Of a stretch of DNA of 64,000 nucleotides, positions 20,452 through 28,339 are shown piece after piece (position 1 is the first letter of the stretch; each line of letters starts with the position of its first letter). The stretch is from Nanobdellota archaeon (lineage in GTDB: Archaea; Aenigmatarchaeota; Aenigmatarchaeia; Aenigmatarchaeales; Aenigmatarchaeaceae). The DNA is taken from positions 1 to 64,000 of the forward strand of contig JAHIDZ010000001.1 in NCBI GenBank assembly GCA_018901755.1, in the 5' to 3' direction. A program made the position numbers and the translations under genes. Under the pieces are notes generated by a model. That model saw nothing but the letters and a program-made list of their open reading frames with translations, had not been told where the DNA came from and ran no database searches.

Positions 20452-21192
20452 ATGAGTATTGATATTATGGATTTCACACTGATAGGTTTACCATACGATG
20501 AAACACAGACATTTCGTAAAGGGGCAAGCAAAGCACCAGATATGATTAGAAGTATTTTTCCTAAACTAGAGACGTTTGTTAATGGCGTTGATTTAACAGA
20601 ACATTTTATTGAAGATCTCGGCAATCTGACTAAAGAGCAACTATCTACTGCGAATATTACAAAGTTTCCTATTTTTATCGGTGGTGAACACACGGTTACG
20701 GAGTGGGCTGTCGATAAACTGAAACCTAAAAATGTTGTTATCTTTGATGCGCATCCTGACTGTGAAGATAGTGGTAAGCACGATGGAGTTACAAAACGCC
20801 TTGCTGGGAAGGGATATAATACCTATATTATAGCATATGGGCTGAGAACTATATCTAAAAAAGAACAAGAATACTTGAATAGTGGAAAAGTTAAAGTTAT
20901 TGACGCAAGTGAACTTGCTACACTGAAAGGTGATACGTTTGTTTCTTTTGATTTAGATATTTTAGATCCAGCAGTATTACCAGCTGTAGGTAATCCAGAA
21001 CCAAGTGGTTTGTCTTTTGGAGAATTAATTGCGATATTCAATATGCTTGAAAATGCAAATATTGTTGGTGTTGATTTTGTTGAATACACACCGACTGAGA
21101 AGGATAATGATATTTATTTATCTATAGCTGGAAAATTAATATATTCTATAATGAGTGAAATTATAAGAAAAAAAGAAAATAAAATTGCCTAA
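20452..21192 (+). CDS. Arginase/agmatinase-family ureohydrolase
   Basis: GLPYDETQTFRKGASKAPDMIR, IGGEHTVTEWAV, IFDAHPDCED, SFDLDILDPAVLPAVGNPEPSGL. Confidence 0.88.
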   Translation: MSIDIMDFTLIGLPYDETQTFRKGASKAPDMIRSIFPKLETFVNGVDLTEHFIEDLGNLTKEQLSTANITKFPIFIGGEHTVTEWAVDKLKPKNVVIFDAHPDCEDSGKHDGVTKRLAGKGYNTYIIAYGLRTISKKEQEYLNSGKVKVIDASELATLKGDTFVSFDLDILDPAVLPAVGNPEPSGLSFGELIAIFNMLENANIVGVDFVEYTPTEKDNDIYLSIAGKLIYSIMSEIIRKKENKIA

Positions 21193-21193
21193 T

Positions 21194-21502
21194 TTAGAAT
21201 CCCATTATTCCAGTCTGTTCTTCGCTAGAAGATGCAGGTTCTTCAGGCATTGTTGGTGTTATGTGTTTTATGATTACAACATCACTTACATTATCTACAA
21301 GTCTGTAAGGTATGATTACTCCTTTTTTACCACCAACTACGTTAGCTAAAAATGAACCTCTAGATGCTTCTATTACCAACGAATCTACTCTGAATTTAGT
21401 CAGATCTACAGAAAGGTCTACAACTTTCCCACAAAAACTACCCTTATTGGTAAATACATCCTTACCCATCATTTCTGTTGCGTTTTTTACAGTTATTCCC
21501 AT
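21194..21502 (-). CDS. PRC-barrel domain protein
   Basis: MMGKDVFTNKGSFCGKVVDLSVDLTKFRVDSLVIE. Confidence 0.8.
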   Translation of the reverse strand: MGITVKNATEMMGKDVFTNKGSFCGKVVDLSVDLTKFRVDSLVIEASRGSFLANVVGGKKGVIIPYRLVDNVSDVVIIKHITPTMPEEPASSSEEQTGIMGF

Positions 21503-21595
21503 GTTTTTTACCTCCTAAAATAATACAATCGTATTAAATAACTACGAGTGTCTAATAAATAAATAACTGCGTTGATATATAAAGTTTATAGGAAT

Positions 21596-21684
21596 GCTGG
21601 GGTCGCGCAGCTTGGTAACGCGCAGGCCTGCTAAGTCTGTTTCCCTTTCGGGATTCGTGGGTTCAAATCCCACCTCCAGCGCCA
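21596..21684 (+). tRNA. tRNA-Ser(GCT), encoded CCA
   Basis: GCTGGGG/CTCCAGC acceptor, CAGGC-CTGCTAA-GTCTG anticodon arm, long variable arm TCCC-TTTC-GGGA, GTGGG-TTCAAAT-CCCAC T-arm, G + CCA. Confidence 0.95.
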
Positions 21685-21697
21685 TTATGCTGATTTT

Positions 21698-22291
21698 ATG
21701 AAAATTACAAATAATATCATAAAAGAGATTAAACAAAATATTCATTCAACTGTAAAAGACAAGAAAAAATTGCAGAAATTAATAGATTCTTATTTCCCTG
21801 GTGGAAAGGCTTACGGAGCAAGAAATCCAGAAGTTAGAAAAATAGCTAAAAAATATTTAAAAGAATTGAAAAAAGATAAAAAAATTTTACTTAAAGTTTC
21901 TAAAGAACTTTGGAAAGACGGCCACATTGAACCAAGAATAATTGCTTCTATTTTTATTGGTTCAATTATATATGAAAAAGAGTCTATCGTATTAATTAAG
22001 AAATGGGTGCCAACTTTAGATAATTGGGCAAACGCAGATTTACTGATGGGTGAAACGAAAAGATACTGGATTGAACATTCTAAAGAAACTTTAGTATATT
22101 CTAAAAAATTAATCAAATCTAAAAATCCATGGGATAGAAGATTTGGTTTAATAATTCTAATATTTCCAATTCGACGACATAAAATAACTAAAAAACAAGC
22201 AACTGATATTGCCAACAGATTAAAAGATGATAGAGAAAAATATGTAAGAAAAGGATATATCTGGCTAATGGACCAAATATCTAAATCATAG
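21698..22291 (+). CDS. DNA alkylation repair (AlkD-like HEAT) protein
   Basis: GGKAYGARNPEVRKIAKKY, ELWKDGHIEPRIIASIFIG, NWANADLLMGE, NPWDRRFGLI. Confidence 0.85.
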   Translation: MKITNNIIKEIKQNIHSTVKDKKKLQKLIDSYFPGGKAYGARNPEVRKIAKKYLKELKKDKKILLKVSKELWKDGHIEPRIIASIFIGSIIYEKESIVLIKKWVPTLDNWANADLLMGETKRYWIEHSKETLVYSKKLIKSKNPWDRRFGLIILIFPIRRHKITKKQATDIANRLKDDREKYVRKGYIWLMDQISKS

Positions 22292-22335
22292 AAATAGTGC
22301 TTCAACTCGATTCAATATTCAAATTTTTAATAAAA

Positions 22336-22358
22336 AATAAAGATATAAATATTCTAAA
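22336..22358 (+). repeat. 23-bp exact repeat copy 1, promoter-like (AATAAAGATATAAATATTCTAAA)
   Basis: Identical to 24361..24383; contains TATA-like ATATAAATA ~26 nt upstream of the 22371 start codon. Confidence 0.85.
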
Positions 22359-22370
22359 CCTATCTTATTT

Positions 22371-22934
22371 ATGAAATTAATAATTGTAAGACATGGTGAT
22401 ATAGGTACTGTAAAAAATACCTTTACAGGTAAAACTGATAAGCTTCTAACAGAAAACGGTAAAGAAGAAGCTAAGAAGCTTGCTCAAGAACTTTCTAAAT
22501 TTAAAATTGATAAAATATATTCTAGTCCATATATTAGAGCAGTTCAAACTGCAGAGGAAATATCAAAAATTGTAAAAAGAAATGTTATAATAACTAATGC
22601 TCTCAAGGAAGTAGATTTTGGTATTTTTGATGGGCTTACATCTGAAGAAGCACTTGAAAAATATCCAAATCTATTTGAAAACCGATTAAAAGATAAATGG
22701 AACTATAAAATATTAGATGGGGAAAGTTATTCTGGTGCTTCAGCAAGAGTTATAAATTTTATTAATTCAATTGTTTCAGAAACTGAAGATAATATTATTC
22801 TTGTTACACACGCAACACTGATAAAGATAATAATGGTTTCTATCTTGAATAAAAAACTTGAAGATGTCGAAAAGGATTATATAAAAACAGCTTCATATCG
22901 AATAATAGAATTTAAAGATGGAAAATTTAACTAG
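22371..22934 (+). CDS. Histidine phosphatase (phosphoglycerate mutase-like)
   Basis: LIIVRHGDIGTVKNTFTGKTDKLLTENGKEEAKKLA, IYSSPYIRAVQTAE, LVTHATLIK. Confidence 0.9.
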   Translation: MKLIIVRHGDIGTVKNTFTGKTDKLLTENGKEEAKKLAQELSKFKIDKIYSSPYIRAVQTAEEISKIVKRNVIITNALKEVDFGIFDGLTSEEALEKYPNLFENRLKDKWNYKILDGESYSGASARVINFINSIVSETEDNIILVTHATLIKIIMVSILNKKLEDVEKDYIKTASYRIIEFKDGKFN

Positions 22935-24309
22935 ATTTCTTTTGATGCTCGAAGAAATATGGTTTTGTTATATTATGTTGTTTTAATTCTGATTCTATAA
23001 AATTGTCAATTTCGCGAGTATTGCTACCACATATAAGTTCTCTATTAATATTAAATGTTTTTTGAGCTCCCCATACTCTCTCTTGTGTATCCTGTATAAT
23101 GGATGCATCAAGCATGGTTAATATTTTTGGGGCAATGAAATCGGGTATATGTTCAATAAATTCTAAAAAATTGAATTCGTTTTTTTCAGCTTCAGCGTGT
23201 AGATTATTTTTATCGAAGTGATATATGAGCCCGTATAAATTTTTGTTAGCTGCCGTATAAAAGCAATGTGAATGAAGTTTTAAGACCGGTAAGTTCAACA
23301 GAATATCATATTCTTTTAAATTGGCTATTCTAAAATTAGTATTATTATATGAGCACTGTTTAAAACTGAAATCATACATACTTACGATATCTGTTTTATG
23401 TTCTTCTGCAACGGTTTTCAATTTTAATCCATTAATAATTTGTTTAGAACGTTCTTCTATTTGTTTGTCGGCCAACATAGCCGATAGAAATCCAGCAATA
23501 TATGAATCGCCAGCGCCTACATGATTTATTTGTTCTGTTTCAAATGGAGCAATTTGTATATTTTTCCCCTTATTTTTTATTACTGATCCATTTTTTCCAA
23601 GTGTTACTACCACAATGTCTGAAAAGCCATTAAGGTATTCTGTTGCGCTATCAACGTTTTCCGTTCCAGAAATTTTTTTAGCTTCAGATTCGTTTGAAAA
23701 TATAATATTAGCTTTCCGTATTACTTTTTCTAATAATCTGTTGTCCATTATTTTAGTTCCGCTAAGATTTAGTGCAATAATAGAGAAATTTGAGGCATAA
23801 TCAACTATTTCTAACATATTTTCGTACGAATTTCCAATAAAAGAATATATGCTCGTGTTAAATATGTCGCATTTTTCTATTAACGTTTTGGTATCTTCAT
23901 CAAAAACAAGATCATCGGATGATCCATAGTTGCATACATTTGTAACATCATTTTTTACTTTGAAATTAAAAATATATGGCGTACATTTGTGCGAGTGTTG
24001 AAAATGGCATTCTACACCGTTTTCTTTTAAAATCTCTTCATATTCTTTACCATTTTCATCTGTACCAACACATGCTACTAGCTGGGAGTTGGCCCCTAAA
24101 ATAGACATCAAAGAGGCGGTATTTCCTTCACTTCCACCATAGTACTTTCTTGGTTTATATGGCTTGAGCATTTTTAATATTTCTTCTGGCTTTTGCTTCA
24201 AATAATTTACTTTTCCAATTTCATAGTTATTTTCATGTAGGAATATATTATCTTTTAATTCGATAAAATAGTCTATCATGGGTCTTCCGATAGCCAAGAA
24301 TGATGACAT
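22927..24309 (-). CDS. PfkB-family sugar kinase with C-terminal DUF362-like segment
   Basis: GGSEGNTASLMSILGA and NHVGAGDSYIAGFLSAML (PfkB); C-terminal DILLNLPVLKLHSHCFYTAANKNLYGLIYHFDK resembles the DUF362 core. Confidence 0.8.
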   Translation of the reverse strand: MSSFLAIGRPMIDYFIELKDNIFLHENNYEIGKVNYLKQKPEEILKMLKPYKPRKYYGGSEGNTASLMSILGANSQLVACVGTDENGKEYEEILKENGVECHFQHSHKCTPYIFNFKVKNDVTNVCNYGSSDDLVFDEDTKTLIEKCDIFNTSIYSFIGNSYENMLEIVDYASNFSIIALNLSGTKIMDNRLLEKVIRKANIIFSNESEAKKISGTENVDSATEYLNGFSDIVVVTLGKNGSVIKNKGKNIQIAPFETEQINHVGAGDSYIAGFLSAMLADKQIEERSKQIINGLKLKTVAEEHKTDIVSMYDFSFKQCSYNNTNFRIANLKEYDILLNLPVLKLHSHCFYTAANKNLYGLIYHFDKNNLHAEAEKNEFNFLEFIEHIPDFIAPKILTMLDASIIQDTQERVWGAQKTFNINRELICGSNTREIDNFIESELKQHNITKPYFFEHQKKSS

Positions 24310-24360
24310 AATTTAATAATATATAGTAAACTATAAATATTGATATTTTAAATGACATAC

Positions 24361-24383
24361 AATAAAGATATAAATATTCTAAA
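24361..24383 (+). promoter_or_regulatory. 23-bp exact repeat copy 2, tRNA-Glu promoter (TATA region)
   Basis: Identical to 22336..22358, ~20 nt upstream of the mature tRNA-Glu 5' end. Confidence 0.7.
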
Positions 24384-24442
24384 TACAACTAGTTATTACG
24401 ATGCTCCCATCGTCTAGTCCGGTCAAGGATCCGAGCCTTTCG

Positions 24443-24491
24443 AATTCTATTCGAAAGGATTGAGCCTGTTGGCTATGAATAGGATAAAGAC
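24443..24491 (+). other. tRNA-Glu canonical intron (37/38), 49 nt
   Basis: Complete hBHBh': exon helix CGAGC/GCTCG, 3' bulge AC|A, central helix CTTT/AAAG, 5' bulge CG|A, intron helix ATTCTATTC/GAATAGGAT. Confidence 0.92.
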
Positions 24492-24499
24492 AGCTCGTG

Positions 24500-24527
24500 A
24501 TGACACGAATTTTTGGTGTCACGAGAA
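24500..24527 (+). other. tRNA-Glu noncanonical intron in the variable loop, 28 nt
   Basis: Central helix CTCG/CGAG, 5' bulge TG|A, intron helix TGACAC/GTGTCA, 3' bulge AA|A; splicing yields a 4-nt variable loop TGAC. Confidence 0.85.
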
Positions 24528-24629
24528 ACTTGGGTTCAAATCCCAGTGGGAGCACCATGATTCTATTACCCCTTACGGATACGTGGAACGAATCGTAATA
24601 AGGATACTTCTATAAGTAAAAATTAAAGG

Positions 24630-25452
24630 GTGATAGAAGTGGATATCCACCAAACCGAGCAGAGATTAAAAACACTTTGGATCAGGACAGAAAAATATTG
24701 CGTTAAAGATATTGATAACATTAGAAAATTCCAGGATGAAATGTTTGCAAACGGACTTTCAAACAACAGAGCTTTGCTGTATCTGAATGCGATTTATTCT
24801 ATTTCCAAGATCACTGAAAAGAAACTTGCTGATTTGACTAAAGACGAAATAAAAGAAATTGTCGCTGAAATAGAACGAAGCAATAAAGCTGAATGGACTA
24901 AAGTAAAATACAAACTAACCTTAAAGAAGTTCTATCAATTTGTGGAAAAACTTGAATGGTACTCCAAAGAATATCCTGACCGGGTTAAATGGATAAACTC
25001 AGGAGCTAGAAAATCTAAACTTTTAAGACCAATTATTCTGACTGAAGACGAAGTTAAAAGATTGTTTAAAGCAGCTGAACGAGGAAGAGAAAAAGCAATG
25101 TGCTCGTTTATGTACGAGAGCGGTTGCAGATGCCCGGACGAATTGTTTCATATGAAAGTTGGAGATGTTGAATTTGATGAGTATGGAGCTAAAGTTAAAC
25201 TGACTTCAGGAAAAGTAGGAACGAGAAATATAAGAATTATTTCAAGCGTGCCGTATATGAAAATATGGATAAATGAGGATCATCCTTAAGGAATTGGCTA
25301 AAACAGAGCTGATCAAGATAGTGCCAAATCGCGGAATCAGAATCCTGGACACAGATAAAACAAAAGAAATTATGGCCAGTCAGTTGCCTGAATGGTACAC
25401 TGAACTGATGGAAAAGTATGTAAAAGAGATGAAACAAACAATAAAAGTTTAG
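24630..25452 (+). pseudogene. Tyrosine recombinase/integrase remnant (C-terminal catalytic residues missing)
   Basis: SAM-like N-domain, YESGCRCPDELFHMKVGDV (catalytic Arg region), LTSGKVGTRNIRI (Lys hairpin), then stop at NEDHP; a shifted frame 25273-25452 follows (MRIILKELAKTELIKIVPNRG...). Confidence 0.8.
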
Positions 25453-25460
25453 AGCTATTG

Positions 25461-25499
25461 GGTGACTACGTTTTCTTATTTTGTAGTCACCTATTTTTC
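25461..25499. terminator. Stem-loop terminator between convergent units
   Basis: Perfect 9-bp stem GGTGACTAC/GTAGTCACC, 13-nt loop, followed by TATTTTTC. Confidence 0.6.
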
Positions 25500-25518
25500 T
25501 ATAAGTTAACTATAATTA

Positions 25519-26031
25519 TTATTTCTCTATAATTACTTTAGTCTTATCTAAGATCTTCTTAGCTAAATCTAAAAGTTCACTTAATATTTTATCTTCTAAT
25601 GATAATTTTGTAGTGTACTGATACATTTCTCTTATATTAACAGCTGTAGGTTCTTCGTGTCTTTCTTCTATATCAAGAATAGTTATTTTATCCATATCTT
25701 CTTTCTCAATATCAATAGAACCGTCTTCAATTAAACTCTCTATTAGAGCAAATGTGCATTCCTGATTTCTGCTCTCATATCCAAATTTTGCGATAATAGA
25801 CAGAAAGCAATGATACATTGTATAAAATAAAGTGCTTGAGCACCAGTCTGTATATCCTCCTTTTTGCAGATATAAAGTTGCTTTAAGATTATGTTCAGCT
25901 TTCATTATATGCTCTCTTGCTTTATTTATGTCAGGTTCTGTTTTAAGCAGACCTCTATGTGTTTTGCCTTCTTTTATTTCTTTTTCTGCTTTGCTTAAGC
26001 ACCATTTTATCTTATTCTCTGCATGACTCAT
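25519..26031 (-). CDS. HEPN-domain protein (MNT/HEPN module 1)
   Basis: Four-helix pattern AREHIMKAEHNLKATLYLQKGGYTDWCSSTLFYTMYHCFLSIIAKFG; overlaps the upstream NTase gene by 20 nt. Confidence 0.75.
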   Translation of the reverse strand: MSHAENKIKWCLSKAEKEIKEGKTHRGLLKTEPDINKAREHIMKAEHNLKATLYLQKGGYTDWCSSTLFYTMYHCFLSIIAKFGYESRNQECTFALIESLIEDGSIDIEKEDMDKITILDIEERHEEPTAVNIREMYQYTTKLSLEDKILSELLDLAKKILDKTKVIIEK

Positions 26032-26614
26032 TGTAAATCTCCAAAAACTTTTCTTCTCCAAATACAATAATGCCACTTATTGCATTTAAAACGACCTTAT
26101 CTCTTTTTTTAATATTGCTAATCATGTCTTCAGGCGACTGATAAACAGGATGTATTTTTTTGACATTTATATCATTTAGTTCTTTTATTTCTTTTTTCAG
26201 GTTTTCAAATTTCTTCTGATCTGTCACAAACAAGACGTCGATGTCGTTAGGTTCCTTATCTTTTAACACAGAACCGAATAAAATTGATATGTCAGAACTT
26301 TTTATTTTCTTTATTTCATTTACCCATCTTTTAATTATCCCGACAGAGCTTGTAGATTCTCTGGATAATAGGAGTTTGATATAATTTCTTGAATAATTAT
26401 TTTTAGTGTCTATTCTATAGATAGTTGATCTTCCAATTTTCTTTGGTATTAATATTGATTCCTTTTCCAGCTTTTTTAGTATCTTTAATGCTCCCATTGA
26501 ACTTATCCCTGAAATCTTCGAAATGCTATTTGCATTGTACATGATATGCGGATTTTTTATAATGCTCAATACGATTTTCATTTCATTTTCAGTTATATCC
26601 TTATATAAACTCAT
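26012..26614 (-). CDS. HTH-fused minimal nucleotidyltransferase (MNT/HEPN module 1)
   Basis: N-terminal wHTH (ISKISGISSMGALKILKKLEKESILI) then ISILFGSVLKDKEPNDIDVLFV. Confidence 0.85.
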   Translation of the reverse strand: MSLYKDITENEMKIVLSIIKNPHIMYNANSISKISGISSMGALKILKKLEKESILIPKKIGRSTIYRIDTKNNYSRNYIKLLLSRESTSSVGIIKRWVNEIKKIKSSDISILFGSVLKDKEPNDIDVLFVTDQKKFENLKKEIKELNDINVKKIHPVYQSPEDMISNIKKRDKVVLNAISGIIVFGEEKFLEIYNESCRE

Positions 26615-26641
26615 AGTTTATATATATAAACCCGTAGTTTA
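26602..26641. promoter_or_regulatory. Tandem palindromic operator-like element
   Basis: TATAAAC-TCATA-GTTTATA-TA-TATAAAC-CCGTA-GTTTATA: two 19-bp palindromes at 21-bp period, overlapping the MNT start codon. Confidence 0.75.
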
Positions 26642-26676
26642 TAAAGCTATTACTTTGTTTATTTTTCTCTAAAATC

Positions 26677-26763
26677 ATGAAAGAAGAAATTTCAAAAATA
26701 AGAGTTGGATATAAATTACTTGCTATTACAATAATGTTTATTGGAGTATTCCTAATATTATAA
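26677..26763 (+). CDS. 28-aa single-TM peptide or gene fragment
   Basis: MKEEISKIRVGYKLLAITIMFIGVFLIL; below the ORF track threshold. Confidence 0.3.
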   Translation: MKEEISKIRVGYKLLAITIMFIGVFLIL

Positions 26764-26773
26764 TGGTGTTTGA

Positions 26774-27169
26774 ATGAAAGAAAATAGAGTATCAATTGAA
26801 ATCAATTGTTCAGCTTCAAAGATTTTCAAGTTTACCATAAATCCTGCTAACACACATTTATGGATTGATAGTATTGTTCGTGAGGAAACTAATGAATCCC
26901 CCACAAAAATTGGAACCGAATACAAAAATCTTAATAAGCAAGGCAAATGGGCAGCCTATACAATTGTTCAGTTCGAGCCGAATAAGATGTTTGAACTGAA
27001 GAAGAAGAATAGCTTCTATCATGTTCGTTACATATTTGAACCAGTTTCTGACCACAAAACAAAATTTACTTATTTTGAGTGGGTCGAAAAAGGCGAATTG
27101 GAAGAACCATTTTCTCTAACTGTCTTGGAAAAACTCAGAGAAATTGTTGAAACGGATAAAGGTGAATAG
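26774..27169 (+). CDS. SRPBCC/START-like domain protein
   Basis: VSIEINCSASKIFKFTINPANTHLWIDSI...KFTYFEWVEKGELEEPF. Confidence 0.75.
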   Translation: MKENRVSIEINCSASKIFKFTINPANTHLWIDSIVREETNESPTKIGTEYKNLNKQGKWAAYTIVQFEPNKMFELKKKNSFYHVRYIFEPVSDHKTKFTYFEWVEKGELEEPFSLTVLEKLREIVETDKGE

Positions 27170-27478
27170 ATGAGTTTCATACTTTGTTATATTACAAATT
27201 CAAGCGAAGAAGAAGCATTGAAGATAATTAATTATTTAACTGAAAAGAGAATAGTTGCTTGTGGAAACGCATTTCCAATTAAAAGTGCTTTTTGGTGGAA
27301 AGGAAAGATTGATAACACAAATGAATGGGTAGCTATTATTAAGACTAAGGAAGAAAATTGGGAGAAAGTAAAAGAAGAGGTTAAGAAAATACATTCATAT
27401 GAAATTCCATGTATTATTAAGATTAAAGTTGAAGCAAATGAAGATTATGAAAAGTGGTTGAATGAAGAGGTAAGGTAA
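27170..27478 (+). CDS. cutA: Divalent-cation tolerance protein CutA
   Basis: ILCYITNSSEEEALKIINYLTEKRIVACGNAFPIKSAFWWKGKI; HSYEIPCIIKI. Confidence 0.9.
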   Translation: MSFILCYITNSSEEEALKIINYLTEKRIVACGNAFPIKSAFWWKGKIDNTNEWVAIIKTKEENWEKVKEEVKKIHSYEIPCIIKIKVEANEDYEKWLNEEVR

Positions 27479-27715
27479 ATGATTGAATTAAAACCAGGTA
27501 TTTACAAACATTTCAAAGGAAATATGTATGAAGCAATAGGTGTAGCCAGACATTCGGAAACATTAGAAGAACTTGTTGTTTACAAAGCACTTTATGACCA
27601 TCCAAAATATGGAACAGATTCAATTTGGGTTAGACCATTAAAGATGTTTATTGAGAACGTTATGGTCGAAGGTAAGGAAGTTCCGAGGTTTAAGTTTGTT
27701 GAAGAGGTGAAATAA
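27479..27715 (+). CDS. DUF1653-family protein
   Basis: [36 protein letters not shown]...IWVRPLKMF. Confidence 0.85.
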   Translation: MIELKPGIYKHFKGNMYEAIGVARHSETLEELVVYKALYDHPKYGTDSIWVRPLKMFIENVMVEGKEVPRFKFVEEVK

Positions 27716-27716
27716 C

Positions 27717-28292
27717 ATGAAAAAAATATATAATTTTATCTCGTTTATACTTGCCGCGCCAATTGTAGCAATTTATGTTTCAATTATATTTGCATTTTTT
27801 GGTCCAGAACAATTTGTTAATATGAATAGAATAGTTGCTGCTTTTTTAGGATCATTATTTCTGGGTGTAATACCCCTAACAACAACAGTCATGTTGTATA
27901 AATTTAAGGCCATAAATGATGTTGCACCAAAAAAAGAAGACCGCCCAATGGGTTATGTGGTTGGTATAATGAGTTTCATATTTGCTCTCATACTGTTTTA
28001 TTATTTCGATTCACGTGTGATGTTTTTAATATCATTGGCATATATTGTTGTTAGTTCAGTTTCATTGTTAGTAAATAAATTTTCAAAGCTAAGCGTGCAC
28101 GTAGCAGGTGTGATTGGTCCAATTACGGCACTTGTTTATGTGTTTGGATTAGGTTTAATTCCACTGTATGTCTTAGTTCTTCCTGTTGCCTATGCAAGAA
28201 TAAAGTTAAAGGCGCATAGTTTAATGGAAGTACTGTTGGGTGTTATTGTAGGATTCAGTGTTACATATTTGACCTATTTTATAATGTGGTAA
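27717..28292 (+). CDS. PAP2-superfamily-like membrane protein
   Basis: Multi-TM with LSVHVAGVIGP and RIKLKAHSLMEVLLGVIVG. Confidence 0.6.
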   Translation: MKKIYNFISFILAAPIVAIYVSIIFAFFGPEQFVNMNRIVAAFLGSLFLGVIPLTTTVMLYKFKAINDVAPKKEDRPMGYVVGIMSFIFALILFYYFDSRVMFLISLAYIVVSSVSLLVNKFSKLSVHVAGVIGPITALVYVFGLGLIPLYVLVLPVAYARIKLKAHSLMEVLLGVIVGFSVTYLTYFIMW

Positions 28293-28339
28293 ACGCGTCT
28301 TTGAGAAGCATTTAAATCCTTTTCTATTCTATTATAATT

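Larger units (their letters stand above)
24403..24557 (+). tRNA. tRNA-Glu(TTC), two introns, encoded CCA
   Basis: GCTCCCA...TGGGAGC-A-CCA; exons 24403-24442, 24492-24499, 24528-24554; D-arm GTCT/GGAT, anticodon arm CGAGC-CTTTCG|A-GCTCG, variable TG|AC, T-arm TTGGG-TTCAAAT-CCCAG. Confidence 0.92.

Noticed and set aside
21542-21745. ORF on - encoding MALEVGFEPTNPERETDLAGLRV...
   Set aside because: It is the antisense translation of tRNA-Ser; ALEVGFEPT is a well-known tRNA-derived spurious peptide.
24496-24528. Possible long variable arm (class II tRNA) or C-box (GTGATGA) guide RNA in tRNA-Glu
   Set aside because: Glu tRNAs are class I. A BHB with a 4-bp core and 3-nt bulges explains the segment and leaves a normal 4-nt variable loop. 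No matching CTGA D box follows.
24558-24602. Imperfect inverted repeat between tRNA-Glu and the recombinase (cccttacggat...atcgtaataagg)
   Set aside because: Too imperfect to claim as a recombinase arm site or terminator without folding or comparative data.
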